Source: Pseudaeromonas sp038247115
GTDB taxonomy: Bacteria > Pseudomonadota > Gammaproteobacteria > Enterobacterales > Aeromonadaceae
DNA length: 64,000 bases
Assembly (NCBI GenBank): GCA_038247115.1
Contig: JBBRVG010000004.1
Span: 19,331-83,330, forward strand
Reading direction: 5' to 3'
Every line of letters starts with the position of its first letter. Position 1 is the stretch's first letter. The translations under genes and the position numbers were made by a program. Shown here one piece after another: positions 9,401-18,700 of the stretch. The notes under the pieces are model-generated. The model was not told the DNA's origin and ran no database searches. It was given only the letters and a program-made list of their open reading frames with translations.

Positions 9401-10219
9401 TCAGGATTGCAGGCAGAGGATCACCGACGAGGCCTTGAAGACGGCGCAGGCCTGCTGCCCGACTTGCAACTCCAGCTTGCCAATACTGTCGTGAGTCACC
9501 ACGGCGCAGACCGTCTTGCCGCTCGGCAGGGTCAGGATCACCTCGGAGTTCACAGGTCCCTCGTGAATTCGGCTCATCTCGCCCCACAGATGATTGCGAG
9601 CCGTGGTCTTTACATGGGTATCGGTCAGCAACAGGATGGAGGAGGATTTGACCATGGCGAACATCTCCATGCCCATCGCCAGCCCGAGTGATTCAGCGGA
9701 TTCCCGGGTGATCACTGCCACCAGCTCATTCTCGGCATCCAGCCGCAGACGCACCTCGAAGTCCACCTGGCCACTGCGCATACCGACGATCTCGCCCGCG
9801 AACTGGTTGCGGGCACTGGTCTTCATCGACATCCGCCGCAGCAGTTGTCGGAATTGCTGAAAATCATTGTCGGACTCCTCGTGCATGCTGGCAGTGAGCC
9901 GATCCAGCGCCGCCTGATACTCGGCTTCCAGCGCCCGATACAGGGCCACCACCTTCTTGCCATACGCCGTGAGCTGGGTACCACCACCCTGTCGCCCACC
10001 GGCGCTGCGCAGCACCAGAGGTTGCTCCGCCAGATTGTTCATGTTGTCGATGGCATCCCAGGCCGCCTTGTAGGAGAGCGGCACCTTTTTCGCCGCCTGG
10101 GAGATGGAGCCGTGAATGGCGATGGCCTCCAGCAAGCGGATGCGGGTATCGCCGAGGAAGGCCCCGAACTCGGTCTCGACCTCTAATTTGGTGCGCAATA
10201 TGTGTGTGTTTTGCGTCAT
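9401..10219 (-). CDS. modE: ModE, molybdate-responsive transcriptional regulator
   Basis: A 272-residue regulator. Residues about 18-90 form the LysR-like winged helix (R-L-L-E-A-I, G-S-I-S-Q-A-A-K, S-Y-K-A-A-W-D-A-I-D-x-M-N, G-G-R-Q-G-G-G-T-Q-L). Two Mop domains follow, starting with T-S-A-R-N-Q-F-A-G-E-I near residue 131 and T-T-A-R-N-H-L-W-G-E-M near 205; these bind molybdate. In the family, the metal-bound dimer represses molybdate uptake genes. A ModE-type box lies 3 bases upstream of its start, which suggests autoregulation. Confidence 0.95.
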   Translation of the reverse strand: MTQNTHILRTKLEVETEFGAFLGDTRIRLLEAIAIHGSISQAAKKVPLSYKAAWDAIDNMNNLAEQPLVLRSAGGRQGGGTQLTAYGKKVVALYRALEAEYQAALDRLTASMHEESDNDFQQFRQLLRRMSMKTSARNQFAGEIVGMRSGQVDFEVRLRLDAENELVAVITRESAESLGLAMGMEMFAMVKSSSILLLTDTHVKTTARNHLWGEMSRIHEGPVNSEVILTLPSGKTVCAVVTHDSIGKLELQVGQQACAVFKASSVILCLQS

Positions 10220-10221
10220 TG

Positions 10222-10247
10222 TCGTTATGTCGTCCCTGTTACAACGA
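10222..10247. promoter_or_regulatory. ModE-type box in the modE/mop divergent spacer
   Basis: TCGTTATG-N10-TACAACGA, a 26-base imperfect inverted repeat that fits the known ModE half-site layout (CGTTAT...ATAACG). It directly precedes the modE start and could control modED and, on the other strand, the mop gene. Confidence 0.7.
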
Positions 10248-10446
10248 AGCCCGCAACCGGATCCAGAACCCGGCCAGAACCCGGTTTAGTGGCTAAAAAA
10301 CCCGTAGCGCTATGGTTGTGATCGACGAACGCAGGCGCGTAGAGTCAATCCGAGCCCAGAAACCACGCTATACCCTCTCATGCATAGCGAAAATCGGGCC
10401 AACTCTTGCCCCAACTCTTGCCATGGTTCATCACAAGGAGTTCACC

Positions 10447-10875
10447 ATGAATATCAGCGCACGGAACATCTTCACCGGCACCATCTCCGCTCTCGTCAAC
10501 GGTGCCGTCAATGCCGAAGTCGAGCTCACCCTGGACGGCGGCGACAAGATTGTCGCCATCGTCACCGAATCCAGCGTCAACAGCCTGGAGCTGGCGGTTG
10601 GCAAAACCGCAACTGCTTTGATCAAGGCCCCCTGGGTCATGGTGCTGGCGGGTGAAGCCACCCTGAAATTCAGTGCCCGTAACCAGTTGGCCGGTACCGT
10701 CAAGTTCCTCACCAAGGGCGCAGTCAACACCGAAGTAGGCATCGAACTGCCGGGCGGTAACCTGGTCTATTCGGTGATCACCAACGAAGCGGTGCTGGAT
10801 CTGGGGCTCAAGGAAGGTGTACCCGCCTCCGCGCTGATCAAGGCCAGCCATGTGATCCTGGGTGTCCCGGTCTAA
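10447..10875 (+). CDS. Tandem-Mop molbindin (molybdate/tungstate-binding protein)
   Basis: A 142-residue cytosolic protein made only of two Mop repeats of about 70 residues, starting I-S-A-R-N-I-F-T-G-T-I and F-S-A-R-N-Q-L-A-G-T-V; each carries G-A-V-N-(A/T)-E-V and ends A-L-I-K-A. Such molbindins assemble into oligomers that store or buffer molybdate. The ATG at 10447 has a strong ribosome site (CAAGGAGTTCACC), so the much longer upstream extension of the frame is not used. It is divergent from modE and ends at a strong hairpin. Confidence 0.92.
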   Translation: MNISARNIFTGTISALVNGAVNAEVELTLDGGDKIVAIVTESSVNSLELAVGKTATALIKAPWVMVLAGEATLKFSARNQLAGTVKFLTKGAVNTEVGIELPGGNLVYSVITNEAVLDLGLKEGVPASALIKASHVILGVPV

Positions 10876-10911
10876 ACGCAGCCGCTTGCCTCTGCCCGTT
10901 TGAGTGCAAAA

Positions 10912-10942
10912 CCCTCACGCCAGCCCACAGCTGGCGTGAGGG
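10912..10942 (+). terminator. Rho-independent terminator of the mop gene
   Basis: A perfect 12-base stem (CCCTCACGCCAG with CTGGCGTGAGGG) around a 7-base loop, followed by ATTTT. It sits 37 bases after the mop stop codon. Confidence 0.85.
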
Positions 10943-11117
10943 ATTTTCCCGAAATAGCCGATCCTCATGATGCGCCATCGACCAGGAAGCGCACGCTGAC
11001 ACGCCGTGAACCCATCCCTGGGGGCTCCACCGCGCCATCCCTGGCGCAGAGGGTCAGATTAGCGCTACCTAAGTCGCTGTCGCGAGTGATTTGCTATTTG
11101 AAACAGCTAGTTAGCAC

Positions 11118-11879
11118 TCAGTGGATATAGCCGTATTGCGCCATGATCGCCTTGGCCTTGTCGCTCTTCAGATAGGCGAGCAAGGCGCTGGCAGCCGGAT
11201 TGTTCGCCCCTTTTTTCAGCAATACAGCGTCCTGATAGATAGGCGCGTAGAAATCCAGCGGCACCTCCCAGGCCGAGCCTTTGCTTACCTTGCCGCCCTT
11301 GAAGACCTGAGACAGCGCGACAAAGCCCAGCTCGGCACTGCCGGAGTCGACAAACATCTTGGTTTGGGCAATGTTCTCGCCCTGCACCAGCTTGGGTTGC
11401 AATGCCGCCGTCAGACCCAGCTTGGCCAGCGTCTCCATGGCCGCCTGGCCGTAGGGCGCGGTCTTCGGATTGGCGATGGCCAGATGTTTAAAGCTGGCCG
11501 CCTTCAGTACAGCGCCCTGGCTGTCGACTAGTGCCGGATCGGTTGACCACAGCACCAGCTTGCCGCGGGCATAGGTGAATTGGGAATCGGTGACCGCCAG
11601 CTGCGCCTGGACCAGCTTCTTTGGTGTCGCACTATCGGCACTCACCATCACCTCGAAAGGCGCGCCATTCTGGATCTGGGTAAACATCTTGCCGGTGGCT
11701 CCGGCGGTGAGCACTGTGGTGTGCCCAGTTTCCTTGGTGAATTCGGCGCTGATCTCCTGCAGCGGCGCCAGGAAGTTGGCCGCCACGGCGACGACTACCT
11801 CATCGGCCCGGGCAGCAGAAACCTGACCCAGCGTCAGGGCAAAGAGTACAAACGTGAACAGATGTGAGGGTTGTTTCAT
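11118..11879 (-). CDS. modA: ModA, periplasmic molybdate-binding protein
   Basis: A 253-residue substrate-binding protein. A signal peptide ends at A-R-A-D (about residue 26). The mature start V-V-V-A-V-A-A-N-F, T-A-G-A-T-G-K-M-F near residue 58 and V-S-A-D-S-A-T-P near 80 are the usual ligand-loop segments. It captures molybdate and delivers it to ModBC. The gene is on the opposite strand from modBC, which is unusual because modABC is commonly one operon. AAGGAA gives the ribosome site, and a ModE-type box lies 35 bases upstream. Confidence 0.95.
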   Translation of the reverse strand: MKQPSHLFTFVLFALTLGQVSAARADEVVVAVAANFLAPLQEISAEFTKETGHTTVLTAGATGKMFTQIQNGAPFEVMVSADSATPKKLVQAQLAVTDSQFTYARGKLVLWSTDPALVDSQGAVLKAASFKHLAIANPKTAPYGQAAMETLAKLGLTAALQPKLVQGENIAQTKMFVDSGSAELGFVALSQVFKGGKVSKGSAWEVPLDFYAPIYQDAVLLKKGANNPAASALLAYLKSDKAKAIMAQYGYIH

Positions 11880-11913
11880 CAGAAAGTTCCTTTTTGTCTT
11901 GTTTTCATCATTG

Positions 11914-11939
11914 TCGCTATGTTCATGTCACCATAACGA
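11914..11939. promoter_or_regulatory. ModE-type box upstream of modA
   Basis: TCGCTATG-N10-CATAACGA, extended to GTCG...CGAC by one more base pair on each side. It is the best-conserved of the three boxes and has the spacing of the E. coli modA operator. It lies 35 bases before the modA start. Confidence 0.8.
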
Positions 11940-12324
11940 CAGAATGCCATGATCATCACGAGCAAATTCCGGGAGAGAAGCCGGAGTAAGTCGCACCCCA
12001 AGCCAGGCCCCAGCCATAAACGTGGTAAAACAGCAGCCTACAGGGCATAAATCGCCATCTCGTTGCCGAAAACTCATCTCGGCGGGATGCGAGGTGGCGA
12101 CCGGGCCCGAAGCAGAATTGCAAAATAAAGGCCAACCGAACCCGCGTTAGGTTTTTATCTACATAACGCATAGTTCCAGGGGAACAGGTTCTGCTTTATC
12201 GGATGAGCATCGGGTTCTGGCGCGTATCTTGCTGGACAACTCGCAACGCAGGGCGCGGATCCGGATCGCGCACTACCGGAATCAGGTGCGGGGATAGCCC
12301 CGCGAATAACGCAAGGATGCACGG
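11940..12324. other. modA-modB divergent spacer with a strong stem-loop at 12052-12100
   Basis: The spacer carries an 11-base-pair stem (12052-12062 with 12090-12100, one G-U pair) enclosing a second helix, GCCGA with TCGGC (12065-12069 and 12079-12083). A further GGGC (12043-12046) could pair with GCCC (12105-12108). The stem lies between the two flanking ModE boxes, so on simple promoter logic it is in neither the modA nor the modB leader. Its role is unknown. Confidence 0.45.
12144..12169. promoter_or_regulatory. ModE-type box upstream of modB
   Basis: GCGTTAGG-N10-CATAACGC, an inverted repeat with GCGTTA and TAACGC ends and the same 26-base span as the other two boxes. It lies 155 bases before the modB start and probably overlaps the modBC promoter. 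Confidence 0.75.
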
Positions 12325-13002
12325 ATGTGGTTAACCGATAGCGACTGGCAAGCCATCTTGCTGACGCTAAAGCTGGCGAGTGTCGTCACCTTTATTCTGT
12401 TGTGGGTCGCGACCCCGCTGGCCTGGTGGCTGGCCCGCACCCGCAGTGGCTGGCGCAAACCCATAGGCGCCATAGTCGCGCTGCCCCTGGTGCTGCCCCC
12501 CTCGGTGCTCGGCTTTTACCTGCTGCTGGCCATGGGCCCCAATGGCCCGATCGCGCCGCTGCTGGCCTGGTTCGGGGTTGGTCTGCTGCCGTTTTCCTTC
12601 AGCGGTCTGGTCATCGCTTCGGTGTTCTACTCCCTGCCCTTCATGGTGCAACCGCTGCAGAGTGCCTTCGAAGCCATCGGTGACGCCCCGTTCGAGGCCG
12701 CCGCGACCCTGCGCGCCTCACCGCTGGATCGCTTCCTGACCATAGCCCTGCCGCTGGCGCTGCCGGGTTTTGTCAGCGCCAGCATCCTCACCTTCGCCCA
12801 TACCGTGGGCGAGTTCGGGGTGGTATTGATGATCGGCGGCAACTTGCCCGGTATCACCCGGGTCGCCTCGGTGCAAATATATGACCATGTCGAAGCCATG
12901 GAATATGCCGATGCCCACCGTCTGGCCGCCGTCATGCTGGTGTTCTCGTTTGTCGTCTTGCTGGGCCTGCACCTCAGGCGCGGCCCCAAAACCCTGAGGT
13001 AA
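12325..13002 (+). CDS. modB: ModB, molybdate ABC transporter permease
   Basis: A 225-residue inner-membrane permease with about five hydrophobic segments. The cytoplasmic coupling loop is clear: E-A-A-A-T-L-R-A-S-P-L-D-R-F-L-T-I-A-L-P (about residues 130-150), the EAA motif that docks the ATPase. H-T-V-G-E-F-G-V-V-L-M-I-G-G-N and T-R-V-A-S-V-Q-I-Y-D-H-V-E are typical of ModB. It forms the translocation pore for molybdate. It lies 3 bases before modC, so the two form one operon. Confidence 0.95.
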   Translation: MWLTDSDWQAILLTLKLASVVTFILLWVATPLAWWLARTRSGWRKPIGAIVALPLVLPPSVLGFYLLLAMGPNGPIAPLLAWFGVGLLPFSFSGLVIASVFYSLPFMVQPLQSAFEAIGDAPFEAAATLRASPLDRFLTIALPLALPGFVSASILTFAHTVGEFGVVLMIGGNLPGITRVASVQIYDHVEAMEYADAHRLAAVMLVFSFVVLLGLHLRRGPKTLR

Positions 13003-13005
13003 ACC

Positions 13006-14082
13006 ATGGCTCATGCCCCCATTCAGGCCCGGTTTCGCAAGGGCTGGCAAGATTTCACCCTGGATGTCGATCTGCAGTTGCCGGGCAAGGGCATCACCGC
13101 GCTGTTCGGCCACTCCGGATCCGGCAAGACCACACTGCTGCGCTGTTTTGCCGGTCTGGGCTCGCGCCCGGAGGGGCGCTGCGTGGTCAATGGCGAGGTA
13201 TGGCAGGACGAGCAGCACTATCGCCCGACCCACCACAGGGACATCGGTTATGTGTTTCAGGATGCCAACCTGTTCCCCCACCTCACGGTGCGCAACAACC
13301 TGCTGTATGGCCAGCGCCGCAGTCGCGGCGCGCCCGCCATCGCCCTGGATCAGGCCATCACCCTGCTGGGTATCGAACACCTGCTGACCCGCAAACCGGC
13401 GGAGCTCTCCGGCGGCGAGAAGCAGCGGGTCGGCATAGCCCGCGCCCTGGCGGTCAGTCCGCAACTACTGCTGATGGATGAGCCGCTGGCGGCGCTGGAT
13501 CTGGCGCGCAAACGGGAAATTCTGCCCTATCTGGAGACACTGCACGACGAGCTGCAGATCCCCATCCTCTATGTCACCCACTCGCCCGATGAGGTGGCTC
13601 GCCTGGCCGACCATCTGGTGGTGATGTCGGCCGGCCGCGCCCTGGCCCAGGGGCCGCTGACCGAGATCCTATCCCGGCTCGACCTGCCAATCCGGCTGGG
13701 GGAAGAGGCGGGTGTGGTGCTGGAGGGCGAGATCTGCGAACGGGACAGTCAGTGGGGATTGATGCGCATGGCATTTGCCGGCGGCTCGCTCTGGGCGCGG
13801 GATCAGGGCCATGCCATCGGCCATAAGGGCCGGCTGCGGGTGCTGGCGCGGGATGTCAGCCTGTCGCTGCAGCATCAGGTCGGCACCAGCATCCAGAACC
13901 ATCTGCCCGGTGTCGTCGATGCCATGCTGACCGATGAACACCCCGGCTTGATGCTGGTGCGCGTCCGGGTCGGCGCGTCGATTCTTATCGCCCGCCTGAC
14001 CACCCGCTCCGCCCATGAGCTGGGCATACACCCCGGCCAATCCATCTGGCTGCAAGTTAAATCAGTCGCCTTGGTGGAATAA
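13006..14082 (+). CDS. modC: ModC, molybdate ABC transporter ATPase
   Basis: A 358-residue ATPase. It has Walker A G-H-S-G-S-G-K-T (35-42), Q-loop Y-V-F-Q-D (82-86), signature L-S-G-G-E-K-Q-R (134-141), Walker B L-L-L-M-D-E-P (154-160) and a switch histidine in Y-V-T-H-S. The C-terminal 70 residues are a Mop/TOBE molybdate-sensing domain. It powers uptake through ModB. No clear terminator follows, and the DNA soon becomes AT-rich, marking the left edge of the restriction-modification block. Confidence 0.96.
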   Translation: MAHAPIQARFRKGWQDFTLDVDLQLPGKGITALFGHSGSGKTTLLRCFAGLGSRPEGRCVVNGEVWQDEQHYRPTHHRDIGYVFQDANLFPHLTVRNNLLYGQRRSRGAPAIALDQAITLLGIEHLLTRKPAELSGGEKQRVGIARALAVSPQLLLMDEPLAALDLARKREILPYLETLHDELQIPILYVTHSPDEVARLADHLVVMSAGRALAQGPLTEILSRLDLPIRLGEEAGVVLEGEICERDSQWGLMRMAFAGGSLWARDQGHAIGHKGRLRVLARDVSLSLQHQVGTSIQNHLPGVVDAMLTDEHPGLMLVRVRVGASILIARLTTRSAHELGIHPGQSIWLQVKSVALVE

Positions 14083-14318
14083 CGCCAGCTATGGAAACTC
14101 AAAAGAAATAGCCTCCCGACCAACATTTCTGTATTGAGAACTTGGGTCAGTCAGAGCTGATCTTGTTGCCTGGATTAGTAAAGCCCCCAATAAAAGCTCC
14201 CTATGGAACCTCATTCAACATCAAGCATCGGTATGCATTGGCAAATTTTCTGGCGGTGAATTGGTCTTTTAGTATTTGAATCGTCATTTATTTTTTAACT
14301 GCTGGATGTATCTACAGT
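14083..14318. other. AT-rich left flank of the restriction-modification block
   Basis: Base composition drops to AT-rich right after modC. I see no gene, integrase remnant or direct repeat matching the right flank. Confidence 0.4.
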
Positions 14319-14343
14319 TCACCACTTTGGTGTAAAGTGGTGA
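14319..14343. promoter_or_regulatory. Inverted-repeat operator upstream of the RHH regulator
   Basis: TCACCACTTT-N5-AAAGTGGTGA, a perfect 10-base inverted repeat with a 5-base spacer. It ends 15 bases before the regulator start codon, so a protein bound there could block transcription or initiation. Its position makes autoregulation by the RHH protein likely; this is inference. Confidence 0.75.
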
Positions 14344-14358
14344 GGGAATTTTGCGAGT

Positions 14359-14604
14359 ATGCAAGTTATGTCTATACAGCGAAAACGGCAGGATACAGGT
14401 GCTCATGAGTGCAGCGTTCGCGCATCCATAAGCTTTCCTGAAGAACAGTACTCTGTGCTGGAACAGATCGCAGCAGAACATCGTGTTTCACTTGCATGGG
14501 TGGTACGGGATGCTGTCGATGTGTATTTGAAGGCGCGCTGGCCACTTTTGGAGCAGGGCGAGAACGTGGAAAAAAAGAAATCTGATGTGAGACAACGTGA
14601 ATAA
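14359..14604 (+). CDS. Small ribbon-helix-helix (CopG/Arc-like) regulator of the R-M module
   Basis: An 81-residue basic protein. V-R-A-S-I-S-F-P near residue 20 is the beta-strand that inserts into the major groove in ribbon-helix-helix proteins; E-E-Q-Y-S-V-L-E-Q-I-A-A-E-H and S-L-A-W-V-V-R-D-A-V-D-V-Y-L are the two helices. Starts at 14359 or 14368 are both possible. It overlaps the methyltransferase start by eight bases and lies 15 bases after a perfect inverted repeat. It may play the part that controller (C) proteins of helix-turn-helix type play in classical type II systems. Codon use is AT-richer than in the flanking mod genes. Confidence 0.75.
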   Translation: MQVMSIQRKRQDTGAHECSVRASISFPEEQYSVLEQIAAEHRVSLAWVVRDAVDVYLKARWPLLEQGENVEKKKSDVRQRE

Positions 14605-15670
14605 TATGTTTGAGAAAGACGGAGAGAAAATCCGGGTCCTATCTTTATTTTCCGGATGTGGGGGAATGGACTTCGGTATCGAAGCTGCCGGAGGTCACAT
14701 CGTCTTTGCAAACGACATCCTTAAAGATGCGTGTAAAACGTTGGAAAAGTATTTTCCTAACACCGATGTGCGAAATGGCGATATATCGCAAATCCTAACA
14801 TTTCCAAATGCCGATGTCGTAGTTGGAGGATATCCGTGTCAGTCATTTTCTATGGCTGGAAACAGGGATCCCAAAAAAGACGAGCGAACAAATCTCTATA
14901 AACAGTTCTTACGAGTAATCAGTCTCGTCCGCCCAAAATATTTCGTGGCAGAGAATGTTTCTGGATTGAAGCAATTGGGTGCCGGAAGCTTTCTGGAGGA
15001 GCAGGAAACAGCTTACAGACAGGAAGGCTATGTTGTGAGCCATCACCTCATCAACGCCAAGGCATATGGGATTCCTCAATCACGTAAGCGTCTATTCATT
15101 GTTGGCGTAAGGAAGGATCTAAATCAATTTTTTGAATTTCCTCCTGAAACACATGGGAAAGCAACAAGAAAAAAACCTGATCTTAAGCCTTATACATCTC
15201 ATGGTGATGCAATTTTGGGTCTGCCTCTTTGGCCTGAGGGTGAGTTTTATGAGCGTCCGCATGACCCAGAAGGCCATTTTTCTTGGTACTTTATGTCCAG
15301 AAATCGTAAAGCTAAGTGGAGTGAACCAGCATTTACAGTGGTGGCTAATTCGCGGCATGTAACATTACATCCAGCAAGTCCAGTTATGAAACTGACATGG
15401 TCGAATCTAGCTGATGGCTGGAAGCAAAGATGGGACTTCTCAGATGAATATGAACATCTATCCGCAGACCCTACTCGACCTATCCTTGAGATACCGAGAC
15501 GACTCTCTTGGAGAGAGTGCTCTCGTATTCAGACATTTGCGAATGATTTTGAGCCAGTAGGAGATACCGACTCAAAGTTTACTCAAATTGGAAATGCCGT
15601 GCCTCCAATGCTTGCTGAGACTATTTTCAAACATCTCTTTACCGGAGCTGGGTTGAAGAGTAATACGTAG
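14597..15670 (+). CDS. DNA (cytosine-5) methyltransferase, Dcm/M.HhaI family
   Basis: A 357-residue enzyme with the ordered m5C motifs: I at 15-32 (L-S-L-F-S-G-C-G-G-M-D), IV at 80-87 (P-C-Q-S-F-S-M-A, catalytic C81), VI at 119-124 (E-N-V-S-G-L), VIII Q-S-R-K-R-L-F, and X G-N-A-V-P-P near the C-terminus. The region around residues 200-290 should hold the target-recognition domain. It transfers a methyl group from SAM to cytosine C5. The frame opens with GTG at 14597, overlapping the RHH stop; the ATG at 14606 is the alternative start. It probably protects the host against the following gene's nuclease. The AT-rich codon use suggests transfer. Confidence 0.95.
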   Translation: MNNMFEKDGEKIRVLSLFSGCGGMDFGIEAAGGHIVFANDILKDACKTLEKYFPNTDVRNGDISQILTFPNADVVVGGYPCQSFSMAGNRDPKKDERTNLYKQFLRVISLVRPKYFVAENVSGLKQLGAGSFLEEQETAYRQEGYVVSHHLINAKAYGIPQSRKRLFIVGVRKDLNQFFEFPPETHGKATRKKPDLKPYTSHGDAILGLPLWPEGEFYERPHDPEGHFSWYFMSRNRKAKWSEPAFTVVANSRHVTLHPASPVMKLTWSNLADGWKQRWDFSDEYEHLSADPTRPILEIPRRLSWRECSRIQTFANDFEPVGDTDSKFTQIGNAVPPMLAETIFKHLFTGAGLKSNT

Positions 15671-15757
15671 GAAATATAAATAGAGAGACACTGAGTGTTT
15701 TTGGATTATTTTATCTCCTACGACAAGAAATAGATCAATTACAATAGGGTTCCCGCA

Positions 15758-18700
15758 ATGTCAAAAATTGCATCACAGCTCGTCAATAAAGTTACTTTAG
15801 CTTCTGAAGCCGCAAGCAACGAGGCACAATTGCGACATGAGCTGGAAGGTGCTCTTAAAATAGCTTGCGAAGCTCGAAATATTCCATGGACACCATTCCA
15901 GTTGGAAAGAGCGCTTAAAGAAGCGGGTAAACCCACTAAATTTGCTGATGTGGCTCATGGGGCTGTGGTCATCGAGTATGAACCACCAAGATCGTTTGGT
16001 GGGCGTCTAAATAGCAAAGCTAATCATGCTCGAGCTCAAGCTGAAGAATATGCGACCCTTATCTCAGCCGAAGAAGGGCGCCGTTTAGAAGACTATATAT
16101 TAATAATATGGGATGGATCCCATATTAGCTTTGGTAATTTTGAAGAGAATTGCCCAAACTGGAGTTGTGTAATTCCTTTTGACATCAACGCCGCGAATCG
16201 ACTATTGGATTTACTTGAGCAGGATGGGCGTCCCCTTGTTCATCCTCAGCTATTGCAAGCACTAGTCGGGCCTGACTCCGACCATGGAATCGCGCTAATT
16301 CCTGCACTTTACAAAAACATATGCCGGGCTGAGACAAATCTTTGTACTTCCAAAACGAAGATGCTTTTTACAGAGTGGCGTAGGCTTTTTAGTCAAGTTG
16401 TAGGTTTTCAGCCTGCAAATATGAAGATGCTGCTGGCTAGACAAGAAATATCACATGATCAGCCCTATGATGAAAATCCTGCGGCTTATCTTTTTGCTCT
16501 GAATACTTACATCGCAATAATTGCAAAAATCGTTACTGCATGTGCTCTTCCTCGGCCAAGTCAAAACATTCTAGATTCGACGGTACCAGTAGTGGATCGT
16601 TTGAAGGTAGTGGAAACTGGTGAGCTATTTGAACACTCTGGTATTCTAAATATGCTTAGCGGCGACTTTTTTTCTTGGTATTTAGATGATAATGGTTGGG
16701 AAGAGTATAGCCCTCATTTAGAAGCATTGTTTGGAAGGCTTTCCGGAGTCGACTTCACTGTCGCAAAAAAGCATCCTAATACTACTCGAGATTTATTTAA
16801 GGGCATATATGAGCGCTTTATTCCTCGCGAAGTCCGTCATGCTCTTGGAGAGTTTTATACACCTGACTGGCTTGCCGAACACGGGATGGATCTCATTGAG
16901 TGGAGTACGAAAGATTCACTTACTGATCCAACATGCGGCTCAGGCACATTCTTGCTTGAGGCGCTACGCCGGCGTCGGTTAGAGCAAGGCGATAGTGCCA
17001 CGGCAAGGTCTCTGCTTTTAGGGTTAAATGGGATTGATTTGAACCCCCTTGCTGTACTTGCAGCCAAGGGATCGTTGGCTGTATTTCTTTCCCCATTCTT
17101 GGATCCTGATGAACCCATACGCTTGCCGGTCTACTTAGCGGATGCAATCAATCCTGCTTGTGTGAGTAGCGATCCTTTCCCAAGCTACAACTATGTCATG
17201 CAGACCGAAGTTGGCCCAAGAGAGTTCTCAGTACCAGAAGCGATGATCAACCATTCAGAGTTCTTTAAGGTATTTGCGAGAATAAGGGAGTTGATCGATG
17301 CAGATTTTAATGCAGCAAAAATAAGCAGTGCGATTCGATCAAATCTCAAATCAATGCTGTTGCATGATGACGATATTCAAAATATTGAGACTACTATCGA
17401 AAACTTAGTATCGCTCCATGAACAAGGGTGGAATGGTATTTGGTGCGCTATCCTAGCCGATCGTTTTGCTGCGGCCGCCATACCACCATCGAATTATGTC
17501 TGCGGCAACCCACCTTGGGTAAAATGGAGCAATCTTCCAGAGGAATACACCAAGACTATTCAGGCGCAATGCAAGAAGCTTGGTGTTTTTAGTACTGATA
17601 AATGGGTGGGTGGAATAGAAGCAGATATTTCTACGGTTATAACTTACCAAGCGATTTATCATTACCTAGCCCCCTCGGGGCGACTTGGCTTCTTCCTACC
17701 AGGCTCAGTTTTTACAACTCCCTCAAGTGCTGGTTTTCGCAGATTTTCTGTCGGTCCCAATAACGTGAACTGCAAAGTACTATTGGTTGAGGACTTCGAT
17801 GCAATCAGTCCATTCGACGGAGTGACCAACATGCCTCGTTTTCTAGCTCTAGAACGAGATGCTCCGACTATTTTTCCTGTACCGTACAGAGTCTGGACTA
17901 ATGGTGATGTACCAGCCTCGACTCTGCGGAACTCAAATAGCGCGGAGGAGTTTCGTAAAACTGCAAAGCAGATCGAATACACGGCAGTCCCCGTGCCGGG
18001 TGGAGAAGGAGAGAGACCTTGGCTTATCGGCCCGCATGAAGAGCAGGTTGTATTCGCTAAAGTATTTGCTGGCGCAGAGCGAGTGTACCAAGCTCGCAAA
18101 GGTGTTACCGCAGATCGTAACGGTGTGTTCTGGGTCTATGCAACGGAAGAGGGCGATGAAAACACAGTTACAGTACGAAATGCCGCCACCATTGGTAAAA
18201 CTAAAGGTATTCCGGAAATAACAGCTCGAATTGAGGTCGAGCATGTTTTTCCTCTACTCAGGGGCAAGGGAGTAAAGGCTTTTTGCGCTGTTCCAGATGA
18301 ACACTTGCGTATCATTGTTCCTCAGCGAGGAATGCATGGAGATCCGGATCTGGCTGTTCATTCTCCGTTGGTTTTCAAATTTTTGAATCGTTTTAAATCC
18401 CATCTTGAGAGCCGTTCTAGCCTCAAAAGATTTCAAAAAGGGCAGGCATTCTATTCGCTATGGAGCACAGGGGCATATACCTTTTCGCCTTATAAAGTAT
18501 TGTGGCGTGAAATCGGAAAGGTGTTCGCCGCTGCCTACGTAGGAAGTGCAGCTTCTGGTTTTTCTGGCGAAAAGATAGTCATACCTGACCACAAGCTTTA
18601 CTTTATACCTACCGAAACAGAGGGAGAGGCCGCATATTTAACCGGCTTTCTAAACGCTCCTGTAATTTCCGGTACAATATCAGCCTATTCCTCCAAGCTA

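Noticed and set aside
10301..10330. Fourth ModE box before the mop gene
   Set aside because: GCGCTATG-N10-ACGAACGC matches the layout only in one half; the other half has about half the bases wrong.
10312..10446. N-terminal extension of the molbindin
   Set aside because: The strong ribosome site at 10432-10446 and the Mop repeat boundary support the start at 10447.
11940..12143. Molybdenum-cofactor riboswitch for modA or modB
   Set aside because: The stem-loop lies upstream of both predicted ModE-controlled promoters, and I could not match the conserved core from memory. Kept only as an unexplained structure.
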